From Apoda limacodes (lineage: Eukaryota > Arthropoda > Insecta > Lepidoptera > Limacodidae): DNA of 64,000 nucleotides. Numbering within the stretch: the stretch's first letter is position 1; every line of letters starts with the position of its first letter. Positions 47,665 through 59,243 of the stretch are shown one piece after another. The notes under the pieces are model-generated. The model saw only the letters and a list, made by a program, of their open reading frames with translations. It was not told the DNA's origin and ran no database searches. Where the stretch lies: positions 9,987,001 through 10,051,000 of the forward strand of contig OX291547.1 of NCBI GenBank assembly GCA_946406115.1. The letters run 5' to 3'. The translations under genes were made by a program, and so were the position numbers.

Positions 47665-48010
47665 ACAGTTTGCAATTATTTTTTTATTTACCCCTTACAT
47701 ACATTCATTTACGTCACGCGTCCATGTTTAGGTCACACAAACCTATATGAGTACCTAAATTTCAACTTAATCAGTCCAGTAGATTCGGAGCAAATAGACT
47801 GTGACAGACGGATTGACAAACACCACGAGTGGTTCTATAAGGGTTCTGCCGTTTTTGCATTTGGGAGCACGGTACCCCAAAAGGAACAAACAGTAAGAAA
47901 TTTGGCGAGGTGTTAATATTTTGCTATACATTGTATTAACATTGTCACATAAATATATGGTTATACGGAATATTTAGTGCGCGAGTCCAACTCGCACTTA
48001 ACCGTTTTTC
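47665..48010 (+). repeat. dispersed repeat with 'GACAGACGG...GGTACCCC' and 'GCGCGAGTCCAACTCGCAC' ends
   Basis: Order TTTCAACTTAATCAGTCCAG, AGACTGTGACAGACGGATTG, GTTCTATAAGGGTTCTGCCG and ACGGTACCCC, then GTGCGCGAGTCCAACTCGCA, a short palindromic block. This series recurs in many lepidopteran interspersed repeats. Non-coding. Confidence 0.5.
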
Positions 48011-48279
48011 AATTATTTAATATTTTACAGATTTTGGCAGAAAAATGCATTAGCTGTTGTTATCCTTTGTTAAAAACTCACCGTACGATAAACGTCTCCG
48101 TGTCTCCAGCTATAAAGAAAAGAAAATTCAATAAAAAGCTAAAAGCCAATCTTATCTGAGCAAAAGGAAATTAAGAACGAGCGGCGGCCATCTGACATGG
48201 CCGCTCTGTCGAGATCTGGGGCTACTGTTTACCACATCTTTTATAAAAAGATATCGATGATTTACTAAAAATATTTATC

Positions 48280-48308
48280 TGTAAAATATATATATATATA
48301 TATATATT
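48280..48308. repeat. AT dinucleotide microsatellite
   Basis: About 12 perfect AT repeats. Confidence 0.85.
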
Positions 48309-48819
48309 AATTGGATTAAATTATTTTTATCATTATTAATGGAATTGTGTATTCAAAACATAATAGCAAGCTTATTTATTACAGATTAATATTTGAAAAG
48401 TAATTGGTTTTGTTAACAATAATTTGACTGCACAAATTTAAAATTATCCATCATAATAAAACTCCAGGAACCTCCATCTTATATTTTCATAGATATTTTT
48501 TAACAATACTATGCCTTTCCCTCGTTAGTCCGAACATTTTTAAAAAGTAACACATTGTTTCTACCTTCGAATGTAATTAATATGCGTGTGTAACACGTAA
48601 CTTATGGAATAAATTAGGCAAAAACAGACACTTGTTTTTTTTCCTGTCATAATTTTGTATCTATGTATGTAGTGTGTGTGTACCATTCACACGGTAAATT
48701 GTCTTTACGCATATAACTATCAAACATTTTTTTTCTCCTAACATCATGTATAAACCTTTTTATTAGTATTTTATCGATACCAAAGCGGCATACAACACTA
48801 TACATTTTTAAAGATAGAC

Positions 48820-49050
48820 TGTTGAACGCGACAGCTCGCGACATCGCATTTCGACGTCGAATCGTTGAAATAATTCCAATGCGACAGTGGCGCCCCCGAC
48901 GAGGGAGGCGCCGGAAACGCAGCCTTATCTCTTGCGGAATACCCACTTGTTCCATTTTTAAACAACTCACTTCTTTATTTGTATTTATTCCGCCCCTCCG
49001 CCCCGTCGACCCGCCCGCACCTCCTTCCTTCAACTCACCACATGAATAGA
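48820..49050. promoter_or_regulatory. GC/CpG-rich island, possible promoter or 5' exon
   Basis: The most GC-rich block in the 25-64 kb part: GTGGCGCCCCCGACGAGGGA, GGCGCCGGAAACGCAGCC and CCGCCCCTCCGCCCCGTCG. Both strands are open (plus 48822-49049, 75 codons; minus 49033-48647, 128 codons, the longest frame nearby), but neither product resembles a protein I know and both are Arg-rich as expected of GC-rich DNA. A minus-strand GTGAGT occurs near 49040. Could be an enhancer, promoter or first exon of an unseen transcript. Confidence 0.3.
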
Positions 49051-50990
49051 CGCCTACTTAATGGGACTTTCAGTTACTAAGTCATCATGTTTTTTAACAA
49101 TATTCTGCACAGATAAGTAACTAAGGAAGGTCGGATAATAAACGGTGGAAATATACGCGTTTTATCGGGAAAATTTCAAAGAAAATCTTGATGTTGTGTC
49201 ATAAATACGGTAACTTTGTTGGAACTTTGTTGTATGTTTAATATAGTCTGTGAAAGAAATATACGCTGATAGACTGATATTAAATTAAAAAAGTTTAACA
49301 TACACATACTATTTATATACCTATTGTGGTTTCTGCGTGAGAAAATTACCTAATAGCTAATATAGCATTTATTTGATGTTTGCTTTAAACCTACACTAGT
49401 AATAATATACTATAAAAATGGATGTATTTTGGACTAAATCATTGGCCTGATATTGTACAGATATTCATTCGGCGTCGTCGTCCAGAAGACGTCCACTGCT
49501 GAATGTAGGAATCCCCTATATTTTTCCATAACACCAGGTCCTGAGCCAGTTCATCAGTTAAAAATATAATATTTTTATATGTATATTCAAGTAAAATTTA
49601 ATATTCTTATATAAATTTATTTGCAAATTAACGTATAAACTATCTATCACCATTACTTTTGAGCTTCGAAGAAAACTGCCTTGGTAAATAATGCATGCAT
49701 AAAAGAGAGCTAAGCTGTATGTGTATTGTATACGTATGGTACTGTGTTATTCTTACTGCGCGAATAGCCGAGATATTATAAAAGTTTGCTTTACGAAATC
49801 ATTTCCGTTTGTTTGTGGCGAACTAAGTGTTTTTATAGATTTATGTTGCTTAAGAATTCAGCTAAAAACCGCAACTAATTTAAATATTATATTATAATAA
49901 ATATTTATTATAAAATTATCACCTAAAACGTCCGCAGCAGTATCAATAATTTTCTTGGTAAAAATATAAAGTTACAAAAAATCATAGTTAATATTACAAA
50001 ATCTTCTTTATATATAGTACGCATAATTCAGCTATAATCATAAAGAATCTTACAACCAATTCCTGAGATAAAGCCGAATGCCTATCGTAATTCACCTCTG
50101 CGTATATTCGCCTTCTGGGTACAGTTTATCCATTATCAGCGCGCAGTGGTTGCCGCAGCTTCTCGTACAATATCATTACGAGGGCTATTCAACATTTTTA
50201 TTATTGCATTACTATTGTCTTATGGCGCGACGTTTCCAGATAACGGTTGTGACACACGGTCCGAACGTTTGGTTAACAATGATATGGAAAAATTCTAGTT
50301 CGCGTTCGAATTCTAGTTCTGGTTCGCGTTCGGAACTAATCCGAAATGATTATGATCTGCATTACTGCTGTACTTGTTACAAAATTCTGCACATCACTAG
50401 CTTTTTATATACTTAATAAATTTGGGAAACAAACTATTTTGATTAATAAACTATTAAGTAAATTTATGCAATTATTTTCGTTGATTGATTTTCAACGCCG
50501 TAATACGCTAGGGCGGTTCAGCTGTACCGTAGCAACTAAAAAATTATATAATTTTTTCCTAAAAACTATAAACCACATTTGAGATTATGGCCATTAACTT
50601 AATGACTTTTGATACCTTTTCATGAAGTTATTAAACAACTTCCATAGCGACAACGTCATATTTTGTCACTTTCAAAGTTTTGATATATATTCATCAATTT
50701 TGCTTTGTCAAATATATTTTGTTAAGTAAGTAATCTCAATGTGTCCAAAGTTACGTCAACAACTTCACATTTTTGACTGAACTACGTACCATTGCTAGTT
50801 CGACAACTTAAATTTGTCAATTAGACAACCTAACATTTTGAACTCGAAAATGTATTTAAAACGTAGCTTTTAGTATTTAAATTCCATTGCTTCTAGAACA
50901 AAAGAAGCATCTAACAATAAAAACGTAACGTAATAAAATGTACAGTCAGTCAGCAGTCGATATTGATCGACTTTAAAATCGAAACATACT
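49051..50990. other. no recognised genes
   Basis: AT-rich, with a 'GTCCACTGCTGAA' repeat fragment near 49485-49550 and short TTCTAGTTCGCGTTCG duplications near 50290-50335. The 112-codon frame at 50078-50416 has no recognisable domain. Confidence 0.4.
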
Positions 50991-50998
50991 CAAAATTA

Positions 50999-51690
50999 TT
51001 AGCTTATCTGAAACAACAACTTGAGGAACATAAACCGAAGAAATCCAAGGTGTTTTCCAGCCAAAATGTGGAAACTTTTTAAATGAGGCTCCCGATGAAA
51101 TATATCGCCTAACAAAAGCAAATAAGTAGTTACTTAAGTATTTTTTTTTAATTTGTAATTTTATTGTTAATTTTGAATTAAGTAGATATTAAAATAACTT
51201 TTTAAGCAGATATTAAATAACTTTAGTTGCTAATTGCTGCTGTTCTAATTTTGTGTCCGACTTTTATTTCATGAAGCCTGTCGAAGCAAAGAGCTTCTAA
51301 ATCTGAGTGTCGATGATGTTAAGATCCGGAAAGATGTATTACTTTTGCTAGGGTAAAAGACACAAAAACCAAAATTAACAGATCGTTTATTGTCCGAGGA
51401 GTGTACAAACTTAAAAAAATAACCAGAAACTTTGCCCTTCTAATATTACGATACCAATCGATTCTTTATCCGTTATTAAAACAGCAAATGTACAAGACAA
51501 CCCATTGGAAAAAACAAATTTTCAGGTATGCCTCAGGAAATCGCTACTTATTTAAAGTAACCTGATATTTAACTGTATACAGGCTAAATGTTCAGAAATT
51601 GCCGACTTTAGAGTGTCACAATTTTTGACTGCCCGAAAGTGCTCAATAACCCGACACGATATGATTTTTCTGCTGCGTCCTATGTAGCAT
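50999..51690 (+). pseudogene. decayed Crypton-like tyrosine recombinase
   Basis: Four colinear pieces of a tyrosine recombinase survive in different frames. (1) LAYLKQQLEEHKPKKSKVFS then SQNVETF (50999-51081), a one-base shift, then LNEAPDEIYRL. (2) ACRSKELLNLSVDDVKIRKD (from 51275), containing the first catalytic Arg in the usual A-C-R-x-x-E-L context. (3) VKDTKTKINRSFIVRGVY (from 51353). (4) NRFFIRY, stop, NSKCTRQPIGKNKFSGMPQE then IATYLK (from 51453), ending in LYTG, where intact relatives have the HxxR box; here it is lost to deletions. This order is that of Crypton-type recombinases of insects. Stops and frameshifts make it inactive. The element termini are not visible. Confidence 0.75.
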
Positions 51691-53140
51691 CAGCCAGAAC
51701 CGTAGTCAATTTTTTAGCTCCCGTGGTTTTCAAGAAGAAAATCTTCTTTTGGCTAACGCAAATACTGTGCCATTTTTCTAAGATCAATCTAATCGTGCCG
51801 TAAACCGTTTCTCAAATTATAATTCAGTAATTCCATTACCCTTTTATAACAGCGAGCTTATGTACAATTTACTTGCTCATTAATCAGATCGTGTGTCTCT
51901 CGCATAACTCGCAACCGAGATACGTAGCAGATTTATGTCGGTAATGTTTGTTGTTTCACCTTCCTCGCGAATAATGCGGTGCCGAGATTTATGAAATAAC
52001 CCGCCGCTGTTCAGCCGGATGATTGGTGGCGATAACGCGGCCTTCTGACAAATTTCTTTCACGGCTTTCTTTGAAACTTTCTGTTTTAATGTCAAAAGTT
52101 TCATTTAAATTTACTTATTTTTTTCTATTCAATAAAACTCAGTAAAAAATTACAAGTTGACTTATTTGTAAAAGAAGGTGTTCGTGAAAAAAAATACACA
52201 AAACCAGTTCAGTACTGGGGTTCTTTCAAATAAGTGTTTCTAACAGGTTTAGGAACGTATATTTCATTCTACCTATACCTATATATAAATTATGACTCCA
52301 TAGAATAATAGATTTTGTTTTTTATACCTAGTAATTTTATAAATCAGTAAACATTTTAAAAAATCTACACAGACTTTAGACCCTCGAGAGCTTTATTATA
52401 TGTATATATGCGAAAGTGATATTGTTTGTTTGTCCTTTCATAATGTCTCAATGGAGCATCGCAGGTATATAACTAAATTATGGCTTCAACCATCTTACTG
52501 CAACATATATATATATATAAATATATGCTAACTTATGCTAACTTCGCTGTATTAAAAACTAGTCTAGAAACACACGAAATCATGCCAGAAGGCAGAAGCA
52601 AGTCTGTTTCCAATTATGCAAATACATGCAAACCCCAAGAGCTCCTCCTTATACCAGATACCATTAATCATTATCTAAATTAATTTTGTACGTTTAACAA
52701 AATCTCCGGTAGGTTTCTTAAAGTCACAATAAAGAGGATCCGCGGTACGGTGCCACCGGGCCATAACTCATCTGAACTTAAGATTACTGATCTTTAATCC
52801 CCCCTCCTGGCTTCACTTAAACTTAAGATTTACGACCGGAGGAATTATATTTTGCGCCGCCAAATAAGCCCTCGGGAGGACAGGAGTCGATGAAAAAGTT
52901 TGCATGTGCTGGCTGAGATAGTTTCTTTTTGATAACCTACCTACCTACCCGGTTTTTTTTTGTATTGCCGAATCGCAAGAAAAGTTATGCTACAAAAACA
53001 GTTACTAAATAAATTATGCTTTATTTTTAATTGATGTAATTAAACTTAAAAAAAAGTTCAAATTAGAATAGAAGAATGATTGAAACTAAATTCCTCAATT
53101 AGAAAATATGCTGAAGAAACGAAGTCACCGACATGCCTAT
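51691..53140. other. no recognised genes
   Basis: AT-rich, with a TGTTTGTTTGTCCTTTCATA repeat fragment near 52420 and a short AT microsatellite near 52507. No exon recognised. Confidence 0.4.
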
Positions 53141-53149
53141 ACATATAGC

Positions 53150-53295
53150 TGGAGCAGTTAGCAAGGTAAATTGACAATTGGCAGGCCACATCGATTATAT
53201 CAAACCGATAACATATGGAGAAGACAGGTTGTGGAAAGAGTTTCCTGCCAAGGTTTTCTCAAAGAACTACAATATGGAGATCTTTAAGACAAAAG
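53150..53295 (+). pseudogene. small RTE-like LINE remnant
   Basis: LAGHI followed after a frameshift by QTDNIWRRQVVE corresponds to the WAGHIxRRTDNRWGRRVLEW block near the C terminus of RTE-like ORF2. Very short, so tentative. Confidence 0.4.
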
Positions 53296-53305
53296 ATATT
53301 AAATT

Positions 53306-53415
53306 TCTGAAGGGTCGGTAACGCGGTATACCCCAGGTGTTGCAAGCGTCCATAGGCTGCGGTGACCGCTCACCATCAGGCGGATTGTTAGCTTGTTTGC
53401 CACCTTAGTAGTACA
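53306..53415 (+). repeat. 'GTTTGCCACC' dispersed repeat
   Basis: CTGAAGGGTCGGTAACGCGG, CCCCAGGTGTTGCAAGCGTC, CATAGGCTGCGGTGACCGCT, CACCATCAGGCGG and GCTTGTTTGCCACCTTAGTA. It is the closest to a consensus copy in the window. Confidence 0.65.
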
Positions 53416-54016
53416 AAGAAAAATGATCATGAGTGGCAACCATACACCGAAATATACAGTGACATCCTACTAGATGGGCCCTCTGTTTGGAACAACAGAA
53501 AACCAATAGGTGCATGGGCTAAGGGACGGCTGTTGTGAAAATATATAGGGGGGGGAAGAAATATTCATTCAGCGATGGAACTCTGTGGTGGTGATACAGA
53601 CTTACTCCTCAAAGGAACCTGAGAAACAGCCACGATTAAATAATTACTTATTGCGACCCTGATAACATAGCAATTATTCATAATCAACGGTTAGATGCTT
53701 TAAATAGAATATCAGTAAATTTCCATTAACCGTGCCTTTGCATATTAAATCGTTTTCCGTCTTTATAAGACCATCTTACCTATTATGTATTCGGTTGGTT
53801 TCAGCTTAGATAAACGACTTCGGAATTAGGTGACACGGTTGCAGTAGTAGGAAAGTACTTTTTAGATTCAAAATCTTTTAATTCAAATCTAGCAACACTT
53901 GATACGTCAAAAGAAATAAACAACATTTTGCTTTACAATACTGCAATGTTTATTGCCGCCACTAGTTATTCTTTGTAAAACTACAAACGAAACATATTAT
54001 TTTGTTTACACAAATA

Positions 54017-54050
54017 AAATTCGCTATCACATATACGTGATAGCGAATTT
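54017..54050. repeat. 14-bp perfect inverted repeat with 6-nt loop
   Basis: AAATTCGCTATCAC (54017-54030) pairs exactly with GTGATAGCGAATTT (54037-54050). It is a strong short hairpin in AT-rich DNA. Function unknown; probably a fossil of an element end or a chance palindrome. Confidence 0.6.
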
Positions 54051-55290
54051 CTTTTTTCACGCACCGGGTTGGTGGAAGTAAACATACACTCACATACTGG
54101 CCAGAGATGGCGACAGAAGCCTATATTTTGGTTAAATTTTAAAATGTTTTATTACCCGCACACGTAAAATGCACACACAAAAACTTTTTTGATAGTTTTA
54201 TTTTGCAGATTAATATAACTGATGTCTTTTTAAAATTCTACAATTTACCTTATTCTTTTGCAATAAAATTAGACTTTCCTTATTTGCATTTAACTAAAAG
54301 TGATGGCATACCCCGACGAGTTAAGTTTTCAAGAATTTGATTTATTTTGTTACAGTCCTTAGTACACTTTTTGTCGTGAAAAAAATATATGTTACGAGTA
54401 CTTATAGTTCAAAGCTTTATTAAGACTGCGGTATAGGCTAGATCGCGTAAATACGCCGTTTTTGTGCAAATTTTGTGGCTTAACTATAGCACCTAAAGGA
54501 TTGAAAAAAAAAATATTTTATAAAACTTGCTTTTGTCTAGTGCATTACCTAAATGAGTATTTATGAGTATTATTTATTTAATTTATTTAAATTTATTTTT
54601 TTGTATTGAATGCAATAAAAAATCTAAAATTGACCATTGTTTCAACACTTGTGCAAATTTTTAAAGCGTGTGTTGCTATAGTAATTAAATAGAATAAAAA
54701 TAATTAGAATAGCTTGATTTCTAGTGCATTGACTCTAAGTTGTAGCAAAAACTAAAAAAATGTGATAACAAAACGTTAAAAACTTTAAATCTCATACAAA
54801 AAAAATTAAGTTTTAAGGCGTCATTATAACACTATATAACAATTATATCTAATAGTAATGAATATGACATTGTGTAGTTTTTTAGTACATTTACATACAC
54901 AACGTTAGTATTACAGAAATTAGCTTTCTGGCCTATATCGCCCTCTTAAGTGAATTTGCTAATATTATAATAATTTTCCTATTAAAACAGAAAATTTATT
55001 TCTAAATTATTTTGAGATTCTATTTTTGGACTTTAATTGAAATTGTTTGAAAACTAAGAGTGATATTATCTACTAGATTATTATTTCATATAGGTAATAT
55101 ATATTAATATGACCAAGAAAATTTGCTAATTTCATGGTTCTAAATAAATATTTAAATTGTAAACAATGTATACAATATGTATATTTTTTGTCGGTAATTG
55201 TGTACCAACAAAAAACCCTAAAAACCGAGATTTTCAACGTGCGGTCACGTGCTAGCGCCTATCGTACGTGGAACTGTGTCTCTTTGTATG
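54051..55290. other. no recognised genes
   Basis: Very AT-rich, no exon, RNA gene or clear repeat recognised. Confidence 0.4.
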
Positions 55291-55294
55291 CTTT

Positions 55295-55530
55295 AATCTT
55301 AATATATATAAATCTCGTGTCACAATGTTTGTCCTCAATGGACTCCTAAACTACTGAACCGATTTTGATCAAACTTCGTAAATATCTGTTATTTGATCCA
55401 ACTTAAAAGATAGGATAGTTTTTATCTCGATATGTCAAGTGCGAGCCGGACTCGGGCACTATAGGTAAAAACCAACTTTCGCCGGGTACAGAGGGACGGC
55501 AGCGGAACAACGTTCGCCAGGACCGCTAGT
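55295..55530 (+). repeat. dispersed repeat ('AATCTCGTGTCACAATGTTTGTCC' family)
   Basis: AATATATATAAATCTCGTGT, ATGGACTCCTAAACTACTGA, ACCGATTTTGATCAAACTTC, GATAGGATAGTTTTTATCTC and GGACCGCTAGTAG at the end, a familiar order for an abundant lepidopteran non-autonomous element. Related pieces are at 52382-52460 and 58350-58500. Confidence 0.55.
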
Positions 55531-56434
55531 AGTTATAATATGTCTTTGTACACTGATCGAATCGGCACGCTTTTGCTAGGGTATGCCATCATATCATCAT
55601 ATGCCTCAAGTGCTACAAAACTGCTACGACAGCGGCGGCGTAGTACTGTTGTAGCGAGGATAGTTTTGTTGCGTCGTAATCTTTACTGTAGTATTCAGTG
55701 TTGTCAACATGAAAAAACTGCACTAATTTATCTATAGAACTTAACTAATTTTCAGTTTAAATATCTGAAGTTGTAGACAGAAGATAGTTGAGAAGAATAA
55801 GTGTTGTAGTTTACCTAATTGTGATAGCATATTATATAATTTTAAGTTAGTTTAACGCACTGTTGTTTTGTCAGATTTAAGTATCAACTGTCTACACTTT
55901 ACTGTATATATACAGCTCAATATACCTACATTCTTGGAGTTAGCTTAACGAATATTTATAGCTGTAACTTTATTCAATATCTGCTCCTGTTACCCCCTCA
56001 GCTTATTTACGAAGAACAAAACTTTTAAGCTTCACAAACTGACTAAATTCTTCTTATATTGTCTTTAAAGGGTCAAAATATTGTTGCTGAATAGCTTATT
56101 CAATAAATTATTAATAAATATAGTTTATAACAATGTATGTATCTTGGAAAATATGACTATTTATCGTTACTTTTATAACCCGGTTTGCCTTGATGACACA
56201 TCCTAGTTCATATAATTATATCATCACACCCGTTTCCCGCAGGAGTAGGCACAGACCACTGACCCTAACTTACTACAATCCTTATACACTTCTTTTGCTT
56301 TATCTACTAGCATTAATACTCATATGAACGTCAGTTTAAGGTATTCTTGATCTTGCTTCGAATTAAGAACACCCAGTTTGATTGTAATACATGTGACTAG
56401 GTCTGCCATTACTAACTCATCCATTTACTTCGGT

Positions 56435-56770
56435 TCTTAACCGACTTCAAAAAAGGAGTAGGTTCTGAATTAGTAGTTTTTTTTTTGCGTGTTCCCCGAT
56501 TATGCGAAGACGTCTTGACCGATTCGGAAAATTATATATTATATATCCCATGGGACCATGGTCAGGTCAGGATATAATAATAGGATTTAGGCATTTTATA
56601 GTATACGATAAAATAAACCTTTAGGTCACTTAAAAGTTAAAAATAATAACCTTTTAACAAATACAACAACCGACTTCAAATATATTCACTAAAAAGGTAA
56701 AAATAATTATTTCAAAAAATTTAATCAAAATTGCAGTTTGAAGTTGGTTTTTATCACTCTTACAGTTCGA
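56435..56770 (+). repeat. 'CCGACTTCAAAAAAGGAG' interspersed repeat
   Basis: AACCGACTTCAAAAAAGGAG, then GACGTCTTGACCGATTC and CCATGGGACCATGGTCAGGT, then CAACCGACTTCAAATATATT. Another start (AACCAACTTAAAAAAAGGAG) is at 56882. Probably the 3' region of a LINE or its SINE partner. Confidence 0.45.
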
Positions 56771-58349
56771 TGTCACTAGTTTAACTACTTTTCTAGTATA
56801 GTTAGGGGTGCAAGAAGTCGCTGGATGCAAACGGCTTACACCCCTTCTTCTGGAAAATCTTAGTACAGGAGCTTCTATTCAACCAACTTAAAAAAAGGAG
56901 AAAGTCCTTAATGGGATGTGTTTTCTTTATGTATCTATAGAGATTACTACGAGACAAAATATTTGAGTGTCTCTTATTTTTATTTAAAAATGAATCAAAA
57001 AATAAGCCCCGATAGAATACTAAACATTGGTGTGAGCTAAGTTTCCTCTATTAGGTGGACTACCTGTGTATTGTATATGAATATATGTGTAATGTGTAGT
57101 AAATATTGAAAAAAAAATTTATTAATATTTCGAAATTATTAAAACTGTAGTATATTGTTTATGGATTGGCGCCATATTTTAAAACCTGTCACTTACTTTA
57201 GAACTTCTATCTAAGCGTTAAATTCAGAATATCTTGGCAAAGTTTCCAACAAAGGTGTAATTGAAAGATCGGAAATTTCCAAGCAAGCACATATTTCAAA
57301 AGTGTACTCTTTGCCCGGATAATATAAGGAGATAGAGGACAGAGTCGGATATAAAATATGGCGTCCTTTCATGAATCTTATTAAGATATCCTACGAACAC
57401 TGAAAGAGAAATAAATATAGCGTTTGCTTTATGAGAAAGCAGGATAAAAACTTTACTCGGTTGGCGTATATTAAAATAATACAGAGCCGGTTAAAAGGCG
57501 CGAGTGTTGGCCTGGATATTTATCGTCTTCATGAATATGATTTTCTTTTAAGAGGTGGATATAGTTCCCGGGAGAGGTGCTTAGTGTCAAGACGTTATCG
57601 TTATGTGACTTAGTTCTTTCGTATGTTCTTAAATAAGTGAATATAGTGAAGTTTAACTCTTAGCTACATACACGAATGGCATACATCTTCGAAAATCCAC
57701 CGAAAGCGATTTGATATACCTCATAATTTCGCTAGGGCTGTGATTTTTAGTACATGTGGTGTGATGGCGAGTCTGTTATATCGAATATACCTAACAATAA
57801 CGTGTTTTCGGTTTCAAACATGTAATATATATTCTGTAAAATATGAATTGTTTTAAGCAAAAAAATGACGTTCAGAAAGTAAATACTTGAAATAAAAATA
57901 AGCTTCTGGTGCAAGATACACGTCTACACAAAAAAAGTAACTCTTTTATGGGGCAAACTTTAACGACAAAGTTCCTAATATTTACGATATAAAATCGTGT
58001 TTATCTGGGGAAAATGATCAACTAGAATAAAAAATGTGTATACATCCCAGACGGATAGCAATGATCCAATCTATGACTATGTTATTACGAAAATTCTTAA
58101 TAATTTCAAGAGCTTTCGGGCAAGGACTATTGTGACTTCATAAATTGCGTAAGACTAGTCCGTAAGACTTTTTTCACTTTTCACAGCTACGAAATTAGTC
58201 CTTATATAGTAGTTGTATCTTTTTATCTTAAGTCCAGTATTACCTTACCATTCCTTTCGTCATTATAAAAGTATTACTATACTTACTCGTTTTTTTAGTT
58301 AACTTATAATCATGGGGATAACTATTCTACAACTTATCTATTAGTTAAT

Positions 58350-58505
58350 AAATAATATGGCCAGACGAATATTATGAGGAGGAAAGTTTGTTTGTTTGTA
58401 TGTTGGTTTATAACTCAAAAATAGCTGAACAGATTCATTTGAAACTTTCACATACAGCAGAAAATATTACCTACACATATTTCACACTTTTTGGATAATT
58501 TTTGG
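58350..58505 (+). repeat. dispersed repeat ('TTTGTTTGTTTGTATGTTGG' type)
   Basis: AGTTTGTTTGTTTGTATGTT, AACTCAAAAATAGCTGAACA and GAAACTTTCACATACAGCAG, a common lepidopteran interspersed motif order. Confidence 0.45.
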
Positions 58506-58654
58506 TTTTTCGATTGCCAACTATATTTTATTATAATAAAGCTGTTGCTTGTTACTTTGTTTACATCTAATTGAGCTAAAATGTATTCATTAATTATCTT
58601 ACTTCAATCTGTCATCGTTAACTAATTAAGAATGACACTAAAGTCTATTTTATA

Positions 58655-58985
58655 TCGGAGGGCACGGCAGTGCCCCCGCCAAGTCGAGCGCGAAGCAAAC
58701 ACTGCCGTACTATCCTTTACTGGAACCATTTCGCTGCATTTTCAGGCCCCTATTTGAGAACCTCTGGATAAGACCAGAACGCAAAAATTTTCGTTATCCA
58801 GTAAGCATTAATCACATACTTAAAATCCAAAACTTCAAGTCTGTAGGTCATTTAGTTCCGAAGTTAAGCGAAAGCAAAGATTCGCAATTATGACACTCAC
58901 TCACTAACTCACCCATGATCATCAAAATAGAACTAGTACTTCCCATAAAGAGAGCTGAAATTTGGTACAGAGTTAGGGTTTAATG
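58655..58985 (-). repeat. reverse copy of the 31-kb interspersed repeat
   Basis: GGCACGGCAGTGCCCCCGCC and AAGTCGAGCGCGAAG at the left, then ACACTCACTCACTAACTCAC, ATGATCATCAAAAT and AGAGAGCTGAAATTTGG, the complement of blocks at 31560-31210. Confidence 0.55.
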
Positions 58986-59015
58986 GCCACATAAAGGGAA
59001 AACTATGAAAACTAG

Positions 59016-59243
59016 GATAATCGAAGATCTGGAGTACCTGGTGACCCTGATTGGAAAACACAAGAGCCCAACCAAACTATTAGAGATCGATCGACATACC
59101 GCCTTTACAAAAAATATTCAACTTATTGGGCCGCTTCATTTGATGTGAAAAATCGAAGGTCTGAAGTATCTGCTGAAGAACTCTCAGCTGGTCTCAGCTG
59201 TATTAGAGATATGGTAATGCCCCCTCCTACTATTGGTACATAA
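59016..59243 (+). other. unidentified coding-like stretch, 75 codons without Met start
   Basis: Open from just after a TAG (59013-59015) to TAA at 59241-59243. The product has a protein-like, low-bias composition: GVPGDPDWKTQEPN, RSTYRLYKKYSTYWAASFDV, KNRRSEVSAEELSAGLSCIR and DMVMPPPTIGT. I do not recognise the family. It directly abuts the repeat ending near 58985, so a mobile-element ORF fragment or a processed pseudogene are both possible. No splice signals were checked that would make it an exon with confidence. Confidence 0.4.

Noticed and set aside
48647..49033. 128-codon minus-strand frame as a real gene
   Set aside because: Arg/Gly-rich composition follows from GC-rich DNA, and no domain is recognised. 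Kept only as a composition feature.
57431..57613. Fragment of V-ATPase subunit D (IKIIQSRLKGASVG resembled its N terminus)
   Set aside because: Similarity is limited to a few residues and the next, strongly conserved part of that protein is absent.
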